Origin: Adiantum capillus-veneris
Taxonomy: Eukaryota; Streptophyta; Polypodiopsida; Polypodiales; Pteridaceae
Length of the DNA: 64,000 nt
Reading direction: 5' to 3'
Assembly: GCA_014529385.2 (NCBI GenBank)
Contig: CM043953.1
Location: 83,243,838-83,307,837, forward strand
The translations under genes were made by a program, and so were the position numbers. Numbering within the stretch: position 1 is the stretch's first letter; every line of letters starts with the position of its first letter. The notes beneath the pieces are model-generated. The model ran no database searches and was not told the DNA's origin. It saw only the letters and a program-made list of their open reading frames with translations. This document shows, one piece after another, positions 45,954-58,807 of the stretch.

Positions 45954-47026
45954 AGCTACGCTTCACAGTAGTTTACTTTTCTGGGAAAAATTCGGCAGAG
46001 TTTCCCCTGTAAACTGACCTCTGAACCAATATCAACCTGTCAAATGAACCAAGAAGGCTTCAGATTCTGCAAAAATTTTGGCAGAGTCTCCTTTGTAAAA
46101 TGGCTCTGGTGTACTAAAAAACAGACCAAAAAACAGCTCAAAAAACACTGTCTCTCTGACACTGTAAGCTGCGGGTAAACCTGTCCTGCACCTGTACTGT
46201 CTCTCACTGTCCTGTAAGCATAGACTGTGACAATGCCTCAACGGCAGTAAAGCAAAGATGCAATCCCAACTGTCTAACTCACAGTCAATACACCCTAGCT
46301 GCCTATCTAAGGGCGCTCGAGGGATCGCTCCAAGACCTGTATCACCGAAAGGATCTCAACATTCGAGAATCCCCCAGCTCAATAAAACCTCAGTCGACCC
46401 TCAACAAAGGCTGCAGTAAATCTGACAGTACATAGACTTCCCACAAAGTCATACATCCACAAATTTCCCACTGTATGCTGTAACCGCTGCGGCGGTTGTT
46501 TACTGCGTGACTCACAGCCAGCAAACCCTCAATAGACATACATCATCTCTGACAATACATCCCATGTGGAGGTACCTGCAATGTCAGGATGAAATCTGGA
46601 ATATCAAGCAACAAACACAAGCTACCTGATGAACTAGTGGATGTCGCCTACAGTCTGTGTGTAGATGCGCCCGTGTCGTATGTGACACACCTCCAAGAAC
46701 TGTGAGCCGTCCTTCGATGTGTAGACAACCACAAATCAACACTCTGGGAGTGTCGATATCCTCAGCACCTGCAGTCGTAGGCCAAAAACCCCAAATTTGC
46801 AGAGTCGGATCTGCACTCGTCGAGACCACGTAGTAGAAAATGGCCTGCGTAGACCTTTGTCGAAGCCGAATGGTGGCCGAGATGACCTCAGAATGAAATT
46901 TTGAGAACACCGAGTCCTTCGGGGTTTTCCACATGATTTGGGGCTGTGTCTTCGCCTATCGAATTTCACTCCAATCTGAGCTGGTGACTCTAGCCTCCTG
47001 CAGTGCTGCCCCGAGCCTCGATCTGA
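45954..47026 (-). other. Copia C 5' untranslated region
   Basis: A leader of about 1.1 kb between the primer-binding site and gag, long for a copia element. No conserved open frame was recognised; the unit 'aaaattcggcagagt(t/c)tcc' recurs near 45989 and 46075. It may hold packaging signals. Confidence 0.5.
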
Positions 47027-47040
47027 GCTCTGATACCAGT

Positions 47041-47232
47041 TGAAGGAGTACGAGCGGAAGTGCGACGCGAGAGAGAGTGCGAGAAGAAGAGCACGAAGAT
47101 ATGGTGAACTCGCTCTACTGTAATGTGTAGAGCATAGTGAGTTCTTATTAGGTTTTTACAAAAGAATATGTGTACATACCTGGCGGCCCGCCCACTTACC
47201 TGGGCGACCACATTGGGCTTTATACCCCAACA
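47041..47232 (-). repeat. Copia C 5' LTR
   Basis: Matches 41692-41883 except for about three substitutions. Confidence 0.92.
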
Positions 47233-47262
47233 TAAAGACGAGATTATAACCCGGTGGTTTTG

Positions 47263-47298
47263 ATCTCCGTGCACCTCTAGACCGAGGTGTGCGGGGAT
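47263..47298. repeat. Inverted repeat upstream of CACTA-1 TNP2
   Basis: ATCTCCGTGCACCTC (47263-47277) pairs with GAGGTGTGCGGGGAT (47284-47298) with two mismatches or wobbles. It corresponds to the perfect hairpin at 35971-36006 in CACTA-2; the surrounding 100 bp also match. Confidence 0.8.
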
Positions 47299-47337
47299 TG
47301 GACATGACTAGGGAATGTGAGGTATTTACAGTGTGAA

Positions 47338-47340
<3 letters not shown>

Positions 47341-47415
<75 letters not shown>
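47341..47415. repeat. (GA)n microsatellite, ~75 bp
   Basis: Uninterrupted GA array 64 bp before the TNP2 start, in the presumed CACTA-1 promoter or leader. Confidence 0.9.
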
Positions 47416-47418
<3 letters not shown>

Positions 47419-47478
47419 CGAAGAATGCCAATAGAAGATTAAATTTGTTGTCCAGGTTATAAGATTTTTACCCTCATT

Positions 47479-50400
47479 ATGAGTAGTGACGAGGATGTGG
47501 GGCCGTCCAACCGAAACACCTATCTCTCAACGAGGATCTTATGTCCTTGTAATCATTGCAAGCATGCTATGCGATGGACAAGACGCGTTTCTTTGCAGCA
47601 CGTTCGCGAATTTGGTGAGTTCGATCCATCTATTATAGATCGAGTTGTTGCCAATTATAACTTGTCGGACTCTGACGTTGGCCAACATGCAGCAATCTTG
47701 CAACCCAATAGACGTGTTCGCAGGCATTTTGGTCAAGTAGCATATGTGAGGCCACAAGATGTAGCCTCTGACAACTCGGGGGATGATCATGCAGACCATG
47801 GTCATTCCCAACGAGGCAATGTTTGAGCCCGAGATTGATGAAATGATCGATACGATCATGGATTCAGAAAGGCTTGTCTATGATGGTATGAAAAGTGAAG
47901 CCGATACGCCATTGTAAAATGGAGCAGGTGTGTCTAGATTGAAAGCGCTCCTGGTTCTTCTCAACATGCAAACAAATTTTGGATGGAGTGACACGAGCGT
48001 CACAACGCTTTTCAAGTGATCTATTACAATTAGTTTACTTTAATAAAACTCTAAATGTATAATGATCTGATAGATTTTTACACAATTGTATCGTATTTTT
48101 ATGTTGTGTAGATTGCTCAAAGAGCACATACTACCAGCTGATAATGTGATGCCAGATTTTCGAGAGGAAGCAAGAAAGATTTGCAAAACTTGGGGATGGA
48201 TTACAATTCTATCCACGCTTGTCCTAATGACTGCATTCTTTTGAGAGGGGAATATATAGACATGGAGAAGTGTCCGTGATTCCGAAAGATATCGAGTAGA
48301 TTTCCACGGAACAAAAATTCCGCAAAAGGTTTTGCAACATTTTCCTCTGCTTCCTCGCATCAAGCATTTCTTTGAATGTAAGTCCATGGCCGCCCTAGCA
48401 TCATGGCATGAGGAGAATAAATCTTCGGATGGTGTGCTACGGATTCCTGCAGATTGCGCAACCTGGAAACATATAGATGGAACATGGTAGGATTTTGCCA
48501 GGGAAGCTCAAAATTTGCTCTTAGGCCTGGCTATGGATGGCGTAAATGCATTTGGTCCAAGATCAACATCTTACAGTGTATGGCCCGTTGTCATCGTTAA
48601 CTACAACATTCCCCCGTGGTTGACTACGAAGAAGGGCCACCTATGGCTAAGCTTGATTGTGCCGGGGCGATATAAAGTGAAGAATATGGATGTGTATCTT
48701 TGTCCACTATTGGAAGAGCTACAACAATTGTGGATTGGCATAGAAGTGGTGGATATGAGCCGACACATAGGGCGACGGAATGCTTTGATCAGAGGTATTC
48801 TAATGTGGACCATGCATGACTATCCCGGACTAACAGAATGCTCAGGTGATCTATTTACACTCCTCACTGAGACACTGTAAATCTTGGTTTTTCTCAAGCT
48901 GATCTATTATCATGTGTATACATGCAAGGCTTCAAACAAGCGGATACAGAGCATGTGTCACATGTGGACCTAGACTGAATGCACGTAGGGCGCCCTCATT
49001 GAAGAAGCAAATCTACGAAGGTCATCAAGCGTATCTTCCAGATAATCATGTGTTATGCGACGGCTTTTTGGGAAGAGAGCCATCGAGGATGTCTGCACAA
49101 GCATGGTTAGAGCAGAAGGAGATGTGTGATGACGAATTTCCCCCAGGGATGAAGAGACTATCTCTATGGTACGAGTTACCATACTGGCCCCGACTCATGA
49201 TCAATCACTTGCTCAATCCAATGCACATATTCAAGAATGTGGGTAATCTACTATGGGACCATCTGGCCGGAAAGAAAGATACTTTGGGAGCCAAAGTTGA
49301 CCTTAGAAATGTGGATCGTATGGAGCAATATTGGCCGCAAACAGCGTCCGATGGATCGATAAAACTCCCTAAAGCACCATGGATTTCACAGGAGCCCAAG
49401 AACGCAAAGTAAAAGAGACAATTCGATCTTTGCGGACCCCCATTGGCGTAATGCACTCGCTCCTAACGTGTTTTACTAAAGAAGGAAAGCTTACCGGTTT
49501 TGAAGTCACACGACTGGCTTAAAATGTGTGAGGTATGTTCATAGTGGAGTATATCATAGTGGGAATTGTGTAAAAAATTCGTGTGTGGACTTTAATATCA
49601 TTGCTGCACAAGTTTTGCAGTTTATTTTACCGGTTGCCATTGAGGGATGTTTGTCTCTTGACGTCCGTAATACAATCTAAAAACTTGCGAAGTTGGTGCA
49701 ATGGATCTCACAAAAGGAGATCAACGTAGACTCCATACCATTCACCAAACTAAACGCTACGGAGGTTGTGTGCATGTTTGAGAAACATTTGCCTACTACC
49801 ATGCTAACCATTCAGGTGCATCTTCTTGTTCACATAGTTGATGAGGTGGAAATAGCTGGCACAGTACATTAATTCCAGATGGATGTTCTTTTTAGAACGT
49901 TTCATGAAAACGCTCAAGGGATATGTGCGTTAGAAGGCACGTTTAGAGGGTAGCGTGGCAAAAGGTTGGCTGGTATCAGAGTCCCTAGTGTACATTGGAG
50001 AGTGGCTAGATGGATTTGATAAAGCCCGGGACACGCTATGGTGAACCATAGATGATGAGCGCATATCTAGAATTGTCATGTGAAATCTCGGTGTTGAGAA
50101 GAAGATGACGGAAGATCTAAAGGCTAAAATCAACCGATTTTTCATGCTTCACAATCCAGTCATGCAGAAGTGGATTTCACAATATGAGGATGCAAAGCAA
50201 GAGCGACAAAGGGTACGAATCAAGTGGAGATGGGGAAGACGACCACTGATGCACTATCCGACGGGTCTGGAGAGCCTACCAACATTCATGAGCTTAAGGT
50301 GGTTGCACAACCAATTGAAAAGCACACAATAGTGCGGTGAAGAAGTGACTGAGGAAGAGTGGGAGTACTCTCAGGGTTGCGCGACCAAGGTAAGTTTGCA

Positions 50401-51201
50401 ATGTACGACTAGTAACTTTCTAGATGTTTGAACGGCCACTCATAATCTTTGTTGGTTGTAGTATAAGTCATACACAACATCATGGTGTAAAGGTCAACAT
50501 TTTAGGGTGGAACGGATCGACAAAAAGCATTTTACTCAAGATTGTGGAATCATGGCAAAATTTGAACAGTCTAGTTGATGACAGTCCTCTGATGCAGATC
50601 CTGTGGTGGCGGAACTCACTTACTTCGGCACGCTACAAGAGATTTTGAGGATCGATTATAGAGGATTTTTTGTCGACTTGTTCGACGTGCAATGGTTCAA
50701 GATAATCATGGAGGGTCGCAACGCTAGAGGAGAGTCTGGTTTTCTTGAGGTGGATTCAACTAAGAAATGGACTGACCTAAGAGACACTTTCGTACTACCC
50801 GAGCATTGTGAACAAGTAAGTATGTAAATAGTTAACATCCCATTTTTGAATTTATGTGCTTGGAAGCTCTCATGTAAGTTATGTGGCTCTGGCATGTGAA
50901 ATTTCATCCTACAAAGTCTGCATCAAACTGGTGGTACGTCATAGAGGTAGCCCCTCGTAGTGCACGGACGTATGAAGGCTACCATGTGCCAATCACAGCG
51001 GCATCAATGGAGGAGATCGGAGAAGATGCTCAGTCAGAAGCCGTGGAGGTGGTGCCAGACGAACATCAAACTGCTACTCTCTATGGGGTGCATGCAGAGG
51101 ATCTACAAAATGAAACAGAGGACATCTGTTTAAACGGAGAGCTCTATATAGATATAGGAAGTTATGCTGAGCTATGCGAGGATGAGACAGAGATCTCTTA
51201 A
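47479..51201 (+). pseudogene. CACTA-1 TNP2-like transposase
   Basis: The start region (MSSDEDVGPSN) has a Cys-rich CPCNHCKHAMRW segment of the transposase-associated type. Then come NMQTNFGWSDTSVTTLF, a core with NLLLGLAMDGVNAFGP, YSVWPVVIVNYNIPPWL, VYLCPLLEELQQLW and LWYELPYWPRLMINHLLNPMHIFKNV, all typical of TNP2. About 49640-49990 codes for a DUF4218-like part (LPVAIEGCLSLDVRNT and KHLPTTMLTIQVHLLVHIVDE) and 50590-50970 for a DUF4216-like part (VAELTYFGTLQEILRIDYRGF; then NWWYVIEVAP). Some breaks are probably introns, for example after 48019 and a GTAAGT donor near 50815; others are true stops (48243, 48489, 49518). The protein would bind element ends and cut DNA. Probably inactive in this copy. 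Confidence 0.85.
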
Positions 51202-51412
51202 AGCCATAAATATTGTATTTGAACAATTTTGCTCCGTTTCGTAAATTCAAAGTTATGCCTCTTCCATCACTCAAGTTGAATAGAAGAAGAACGCTTTCTG
51301 TTGCTGCTAGCCTTTGAACATTCCAAAGCTACAAGCACCTTCAAGTTCTTGTACGATTCTCCGTTTTGAACAATTTTTCTCCGTTTTGTAAAAACTCTGG
51401 CTCTCTAAGTAT

Positions 51413-51534
51413 TTGCGTCATTGTATTTATATGCGTCATTGCATCATTGTATTTAATGGTCTTTGTGTCCACTCCAGGTACGTATGCTCTAGGTATGTTC
51501 TCATAAGCAGAGACGACGAGCACCTCCTCCTCTC

Positions 51535-51575
<41 letters not shown>

Positions 51576-51747
51576 ATCTACTTGTACATGTTTTCTACTC
51601 CATTCATTCAATATTAAGTTTAACTGTTCGTGTTTGCGTCATTGTATTTATATGCGTCATTGCGTCATTGTATTTAATGGTCTTTGTGTCCACTCCAGGT
51701 ACATATGCTCTAGGTATGTTCTCATAAGCAGAGACGACGAGCACCTC

Positions 51748-51798
<51 letters not shown>

Positions 51799-51858
51799 AT
51801 CTACTCGTCCATGTTTTCTACTCCATTCATTCAATATTAAGTTTAATTGTTCGTGTGT
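51413..51858. repeat. Tandem duplication (~222 bp) between TNP2 and TNPA
   Basis: Copy 1 spans about 51413-51633 and copy 2 about 51635-51858. They share GCGTCATTGTATTTA, a CCTCC(TC)n tract and CCATTCATTCAATATTAAG. It lies just upstream of the TNPA start, so it may duplicate an intron or leader segment. Confidence 0.88.
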
Positions 51859-51869
51859 TTAATGCAGGT

Positions 51870-53060
51870 ATGGATGATGAGGAGTTTCTTTCTTCTTTGT
51901 CACCCCAGCAAAGATAGTGGTACGTGGAGCGTCATCGCTCTGGCGCACCATCGCGCATTCCTACTCCATCCGCATCTCCCTCTATTTTGGAGTCCTCAGC
52001 GCGCTTCGAATCTTCGGTGTTGATGAGACGATCTTCACAGTCGTCTAGGCGCCGACGCACTAGTGGTGGCGGTGGAAATTGTTGTGAGGGTGCCGCCACC
52101 AATGCTTCGACACCACCTCGAGTTCGACGAGGCTCTTTACCCTCCCCTTCTTTGCCCGTCCCGACACCAACCACGACATTGCCATCGACACCAGGTTTTG
52201 CGCGGCTGACTGCCGTTCCCCACAGCTACACACCACTAGCTACTCCTCCAGGAGTCACTCCAGTGGACACTCCTCGCTTCGGGGCTCGGACTCCAGTGGG
52301 GACACCTGGCGTCCGTATCCCCGTTGACACGTTGCTAGAGACCCCTACCGAGACACCTAGGTTCACGCATCGGCGGTGAGAGGGCTTGCCTTACTCCGCC
52401 GACTTTAGCAGCGGCATCATCTTGGATGATGAAGGCAAGAAGGTGATTTCGTGCATGCGCGGTCTTTGCTCTCAGGTGTTTAGACACTACATACTAAACA
52501 CCTGGAGTGAAGTACCGAATGAATTAAAAGACAGAGTCATCAGCATGCTTCATGACGAGTTTCCCGTTCCAACACGGGATCACCGCTTCAATGAAGATGT
52601 GATGAAGGTTCGAATGCACGAATACTGCAAGCATAAGCGTTCCGAAGTGCAAAAAGCAATCAAGCATGGGTGGAGCAGACCAGATTGGCTAGCCAAAGAA
52701 GATTGGAAGCATGCGAAGAAAGAAGCGCGCGAGAAAGAAGATTGGAAGCATGCGAAGAAAGAAGCGCGCGAGAATCCCGACAAGTGGAAGCATTAAAAGG
52801 AGGCAGCCAGAGCGCGAGTAGAGGCAGGGAGCTCGCACCACTTGGGGAGCGGCGGGTGGGCATCATTTGAGGCCGATTTTGTAAGTGTTTTCGCATCTAT
52901 GTTTGATAGTTTAGGGTTTATGGGATTTGAAATTCTAACATAATGGATTCTTTGTATGTTTTGACAGTGGTCGTTTACAAGAGGTGATCCCACACCGTAC
53001 GAGCGTGAGTACGCAGGCAGGAAGGACTTAAACACCCTTATAGACATCCTGAGTTCTCGC
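51870..53060 (+). pseudogene. CACTA-1 TNPA-like protein
   Basis: ATG 51870 follows an AATGCAG acceptor-like site. One frame runs MDDEEFLSSLSPQQR, TAG at 51915, then a Ser/Pro/Thr/Arg-rich region, TGA at 52377, then a conserved-looking domain (NTWSEVPNELKDRVISMLHD, KVRMHEYCKHKRSEVQKAI) typical of plant 'Transposase 24/En-Spm-like' proteins, TAA at 52794, and a tail to about 52880. A 39-bp unit coding KEDWKHAKKEARE is duplicated at about 52697-52775. A GTAAGT donor at 52879 and a later exon near 52969-53070 (YEREYAGRKDLNTLIDILSSR) are plausible. TNPA-type proteins bind subterminal repeats. All three stops fit C-to-T or G-to-A change. Confidence 0.75.
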
Positions 53061-53070
53061 GGCGGCATGG

Positions 53071-53600
53071 TTAGTATTAGGGTTTATTCTTTTCTATTTA
53101 TTGTATTGTTTTATAAACGTCGCTATATGTTTATACTTACGAAAAGCTATCTTATTGTTTTTTTTTGCAGAATAGGACAGATACGCCGCTTGGACGCGAT
53201 GAGACGTCTGGTTAGACGACGTCAGTTTAACCATAGCTAGATAGCATTAGTTTCTTTTTGTCATAGATTATGTATCATGAGACGATTTTTATACGTCTTT
53301 TTGAAAACCATGTATATTTTTTAAATAATGACAATGGTTTGTAACTATTACATTTACACTGATTAACAATCAAGTGATTTTGCCTATGTGTACAATTGTC
53401 ATTGATTTACTTTCATCAATTCACGCTTGTCATTTTTGTATCTTTATTTTGCAAACAATAAGTACTATGGATGATGGAGTTAATGATTATATTGTCTTGT
53501 GGGTGAGTATTTTGGGTCTATATTTACCTTTGTATTTTTTTTTCAAAGGTAAATAGACAAATGAAACCTTCAATATGGTTGATGGGTGAATGCCCTGCCA
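53071..53600. other. CACTA-1 3' part, no gene seen
   Basis: AT-rich DNA with a possible last small exon near 53171-53214 (after TTTTTTTTGCAG) and AT-rich 3' untranslated sequence. No recognisable domain. Confidence 0.4.
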
Positions 53601-53854
53601 CCAAAATTTTTTCCTCTCGGGCGTCGCTATGACCGTCGCTATATAAGGCTTTGTAGCGTCACTATTGATGGCCCTGCAACGTTGCTATAGTCGTCGCTAT
53701 AGGCGTCGCTATATAGCGACGTTTATAGCGACTGTCATAGCTATGCCTATAGCGACGTCCTCGTATCGACGCTCATAGCGACTCCGGGGGTTATAAAAAC
53801 CCAGTGTATTTCCGTCGCTAAAAGCGTCACAAGAGCACACAACCTCTTGTAGTG
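53601..53854. repeat. CACTA-1 right subterminal repeats and terminus
   Basis: More than ten copies of CGTCGCTAT/ATAGCGACG motifs in both orientations, ending in the 13-bp terminal inverted repeat. These are candidate binding sites for the TNPA-like protein. Confidence 0.88.
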
Positions 53855-56800
53855 TGAGTCTAAAAAAACATGTAAGTCTGGCGGCAATGATCCCACCTTG
53901 GGATAAAACAAGCCAAGATGTAAAGTGCCACTAAGGTAGCGGAAAATCCTCTTGACAGACTGCCAATGCTTAGACCCTGGGCTATGCATAAATCTGTTGA
54001 CCTGTGAGACTGCAAACTGAATATCTGGCCTCGTGTTGCATACATAAATGAGGCAGCCAACAGCACTTTGGTAAAGAGTGAGGAGTGGCAATAGGTTTGC
54101 AATCCTCAAGTCCAAACTTACATAGCAATGTCTCTATGTAACTTTTCTGACACAAGGCAATACCACCATCACACTGCTTAAACTGTATACACAAGTAATG
54201 ATGCAATAGCCCCAAATCTTTCATCTTGAAAGTAGCATTCAAACCAGTCTTAAATTCAGCAATATGTCTCTTAGTTGGTCCAGTGATCAATAAATCATCG
54301 ACATAAAGAACCACAATGAGAAGTACATCACCCTCACGCTTTACATACAATGTGCTTTCTGTTGGACTGTTATGAAAGCCTCGTTTAACCAAATGAGTGT
54401 CAGCTTTCTCATACCAAGCACGAGGAGATTGCTTCAACCCATACAAAGCCTTCTTACATCTACACACTTTGTCCTCTTGTCCTCTTATGACAAAACCACG
54501 AGGCTGCATTACATAAACTTCCTCAAATATGTCACCATTCAAGAAAGCAGTAACAATGTCTGATTGATGTACATCCCAACCAAAATGAGCTGCCAATGCA
54601 CATAGAAAACACACAGTAGACATACAACAAGTGGGAGCAAAAGTCTCTTCATAATCTATGCCTTTTTGCTGTGCATAACCCTTTGCAACAATTCGAGCCT
54701 TATGGCGATTGATCTCACCATCCGGCTTGCGTTTCAACTTGTAAACCCACTTCGTACCAATGGCCTTTTTGCCAGGAGGCAAATCACATAAAGTCCATGT
54801 GTCATTTTCTATAAGTGCATCATATTCTGATTGCATGGCAGCCATCCAATTTTCTGAATTCTGTGCTTCATCAAAAGATAGAGGCTCCTCAACATCATGT
54901 AAGCTAGACACAGCCAAAGCATAACAATTTGATGCATAAGATGCATGGCGAGAGCCTGAACGAGTACGACTAGACAAAGGTGCATCCAATTTATTGTCAC
55001 GCAAAGTGTGCACCAGCCATTTTGGCATACCTCTAGCCTGCTCATTTTCAGCCCTTTCCTCATCAAGTACATCATGTACATCTGCATCAGTAATAGGCTG
55101 ATCTGTAACATTTTCAGAAACCCCCATAGGCTATACATTTGCCTCATTGGAAATTACATTCGTATTTCCACCACTGAAAAGAGGCAACAAAGTGTCCATG
55201 ACAACAAGGGCTGAACATAATCTTCCACGAACACTACATCCAGTGAAACCAGAATACGCTTTGTTTGCAGATGATATAACTTGTAACCTTTGCTTTCAAC
55301 ACTATAACCAACAAGAATACATTTGACAGCCTTATCATCCAATTTTTTGCGCTGTGTTTGTGGCACCAAAGCATATGCCAAACAACCAAAAACACGCATG
55401 TGCTCAATAGATGGCTTTCTATCATGCCATGCTCCATATGGAGTAAGAGAGTGCAAAGCTTTCGTAGGACACCTGTTAAGTACATAAGTGGCACACATGA
55501 TGGCCTCAAGCCAAAAAGAATGCGGCAAAGCTTGACTTTTGACCATACATCGTGCCATTTCCGTCAGTGACCTATTTTCCCTCTCAGCAACACCATTTTG
55601 CTGAGGTGTATAAGGCATTGTACATCGGTGTTTTATTCCACGACTAGCCAGAAATGCATTAAATTCATGAGACATATACTCCCCCCCTCGATCGGAACGG
55701 AGGTGCCCATAGTACATTTTGAGACATTTTCAGCCATAGCCAGAAATTGTTTGAAGCACATAAAAACTTCGGACTTCGCTTTAAGCGGAAATACCCATGC
55801 AGGCCTGGAGTAATCATCAATGAAAGTCACAAAGTAAAGGTAATTGTCCAAGGACGGAGTTTGCATGGGCCCACAAACATCACTATGCACAAGCTGCAAC
55901 CTGCATGTGGCCCAAACTGAACCATCCTTTGGAAACTTAGAACGCTGTATCTTACCCAAAATACATCCTTCACAAACATGCTTGACAGGTGCTTCAAGAG
56001 GTGGCAAAGAAGCAACCATATAAGATTTTTGTAAACGCAGCAAACTGGCAAAATTCAGATGACCAAAACGTGCATGCCAAAGTTTTGCATCTAAAATAGC
56101 CCTTGAATCTGCAATAGCATTTGTAAAATTTTGTCCACACTTGTCATACAAAGTGAGCTTATACAGACCATGGCACAAAAGGCCAGATGCAACAATTTCA
56201 TCACCAAAACTGAGATCATGAACTGTACATCCGTCATCCACAAATTTGACTACAAGTCCAAGTCTAGCAAGTGCGGATACAGACAAGAGATTCTTCTTGA
56301 TCCCAGGTACATAAAGTGCATCAACAAGTGTGAAGGAACTGCCATTTGCAGCAGTAAGAACAATCTTTCCAACTCCCTGAACCGGATAAGAGGCATTGTT
56401 GGCACATGTGACTGAATTCCCATGAGGGACAGACTCGAGAGAGGTAAACAATTCACTATGTGAGGTAATGTGCTTTGTAGCACCACTGTCGAAATACCAC
56501 ACATGTGAATCTGCAACAACTAAAAAGCATGCATCATGGACGGTAGGATTGTAAGTGCACTCTGCACTAAAAGCCCATTCTGCATCAACATCAGCAACAC
56601 AGTCTCCTTTCACAGAAGACTCAACAATGGCTGCATTTGTAGTGGAACCAGCATTTGAAGTGGAACCACCCTCTTTCTTCTTAGCCTCTTTTGCCTTCAA
56701 CGTAGGACACGACTTGATCAAGTGATCATTAGCTTTACAATAATGGCAACGCATCTTCTTTTTGCCCTTATCACCAGTATTTCCAGATGAATTGCTGCCA

Positions 56801-57594
56801 ACAGAAGCATTAGGAACAGAAGTTTTGCCACTCACAGCAGAACCATAAGAAGTGGCCGCATTGCTGTTACCACCCTTTCTTTGAGAAGCAATAAAAGCCT
56901 GTTCAACTGCACGCTGCCTAGTTCTGTTTTTTCTAGAAAGTGACTCTTGCAACAGCAATGTGCATAATGCATCAAAATTTACAGCTTCTGGATTTCCTTG
57001 GGTCATCAGTCTCCAAGTACTAGCAAACGTTTGGTAAGAATCTAGTAAGGCATCAAGAACAGTCTGCACAAGGGAACTGTCTGAAATGACTTCACCTGCA
57101 AAAATAAGTTGCTTATTAATATCCTTGATACCAGCAAGGAAAGTGTACATATCATCTTCCTCATGCATAATCTTTGACTCCAACTCTTTACGCAGCAAAG
57201 CAGTTGTAGCCTCATTGCGGCTTGCATAAAGACTTGCTAGAATATCCCAAGCCTATTTTGCAGATTTTGTTGAATGAATGTGAGGAACAATGGTGCGCTT
57301 CATAGACAACGCAATCAATGCATGAGCCTGCGCATCCTTTACATCCCAACGAGCTTGTTCTACCGTAGGCAAAAGAACTCTAATAGCAGCAATCCTTGCA
57401 GCAAGACCTGCAACATCCTCAACATCGCCTACATCCTCAGAACCAGGACGCACATCAATGCCCTGCACAATGTTCGAGACACCCTTTGACACAAGAACAT
57501 GTTGCATCATATAAGCCCACATAGGGTAGTTGTCCCTATCCAACCTGTCAGCAGCAGCAAACATCTTGAACACATCTGTGTTGTTGTCAGCCAT
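53855..57594 (-). pseudogene. Copia B gag-pol main part, degraded
   Basis: Start ATG 57594 (MADNNTDVFKMFA). Gag and zinc knuckle (CHYCKANDHLIKSC), protease (WYFDSGATKHITS) and the integrase zinc site run in one frame to about 55710, except for TAG at 57253-57255 where copia A has CAG. A one-base deletion near 55702 shifts integrase; further deletions lie near 55197 and 54078. Reverse transcriptase keeps VLYVDDLL at about 54285-54310. Gene order and direction continue into 33801-34257 across CACTA-1. Non-functional. Confidence 0.9.
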
Positions 57595-57956
57595 GGTAAA
57601 TGCTGCACCTGATATGAAAACTGCCCGAAAATAGGAGAAAAGGAGCGGGAACAACACGTGCTATACAACACAAACCGTAGAAGACTATGAGGCACCTGTT
57701 ATGCAGAAAACGGCACTCATAAAAATTATGCACAAAATGACAAAATAGCCTGTGCAGTACTGCCTATAGTGGAAACCGAGGCCGAAATGAGCCCGAATCA
57801 AAAATCTAAGTAGACTAAGCTCTACGAGCCTTCCCAAAAAGTTTGTCGACCTGCGAACGCTTGCCAAAGCTCACTGAAATCGGAGAAAGTGAGCAGGCGT
57901 GTGCTGGAGCAGCTGGCGATTAAGCCCGGGAGGACGCAACCTGCTCTGATACCAAT

Positions 57957-58183
57957 TGTTGGAATTAGGGTTGCAGAGAAACGCACACAGCTTGGAGAAG
58001 ACGAAGGAAGCTCAAGGCACACAATAGAGAGTGTGTTTCTTAGTATGCAATGGAAAGATAGATAGCCCTAGAGTGATGGGCGTATATACAATGCTTGGGG
58101 AAAAAAACCTCCTAAAGAGGGAAAAAATGTCCCGGCAGTCCTAGTGTGCTCACACACATCACTACCACATGTATATGGTAACA
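57957..58183 (-). repeat. Copia B 5' LTR
   Basis: About 95-96% identical to 33499-33725 by eye. The primer-binding site TGGTATCAGAGC lies on the minus strand at 57943-57954. Confidence 0.92.
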
Positions 58184-58326
58184 CGAATACTACCGATGAT
58201 TGGGCTCTTGCTGACAAGCGATGGATATGTGAAGTGAGTGCTGAGAGTTGGGGGAGGTGCAAAGTGGACAAGAGAGATGCAGAGCAGTTGTCGTGTAGCA
58301 GCAAAGGAGACACAGGGGGACAACAA

Positions 58327-58728
58327 TGGGGACGAAGACGAAGGCGATTTTACATTTTCAATGTTTGGATTTTTCATGTAAGGAATCTCTTGAATATTTC
58401 GTCAAGGATTGGGGATACAGACAAGCTTTGTTATGATAAGAACCAAATGAATATAAAATTTTAATGTCAATACTTGTCTTAATCTTTTATATGTTATTGC
58501 TTTTATGTGAGTCCTATTTGAATGAAGTAGATATTTTTGGCATATTAAAGGGCTTAGTATCCATATGGGTGAAGGTAATTCAATTCTAATTGTTAGACAA
58601 TAGTGTGTGACCTGTGCATTGCAGCGGCTAAATAGAAACAAGGCTTAACTTTGTGAACTCCCATTTAGTGCTCAAAACAAACCTAGCTTTAGTGTAATCC
58701 CACTTATAAATATGTATATATATGTATT

Positions 58729-58759
<31 letters not shown>

Positions 58760-58771
58760 CATACATACATA

Positions 58772-58807
<36 letters not shown>

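Larger units (their letters stand above)
41692..47232 (-). mobile_element. Copia C, nearly intact Ty1/copia retrotransposon in CACTA-1
   Basis: Both LTRs (41692-41883 and 47041-47232) are 192 bp and differ at about three positions. TAAAG flanks both ends (41687-41691, 47233-47237). The primer-binding site TGGTATCAGAGC is on the minus strand at 47027-47038; a purine tract abuts 41884. The LTR begins TGTTGGGGTA on the coding strand and is unrelated to the copia A/B and D LTRs. The coding region has a single nonsense codon. Confidence 0.95.

Noticed and set aside
47479-47826. Independent host zinc-finger gene
   Set aside because: The Cys-rich segment and what follows match the N-terminus and core of TNP2, and the region lies between CACTA-1 termini.
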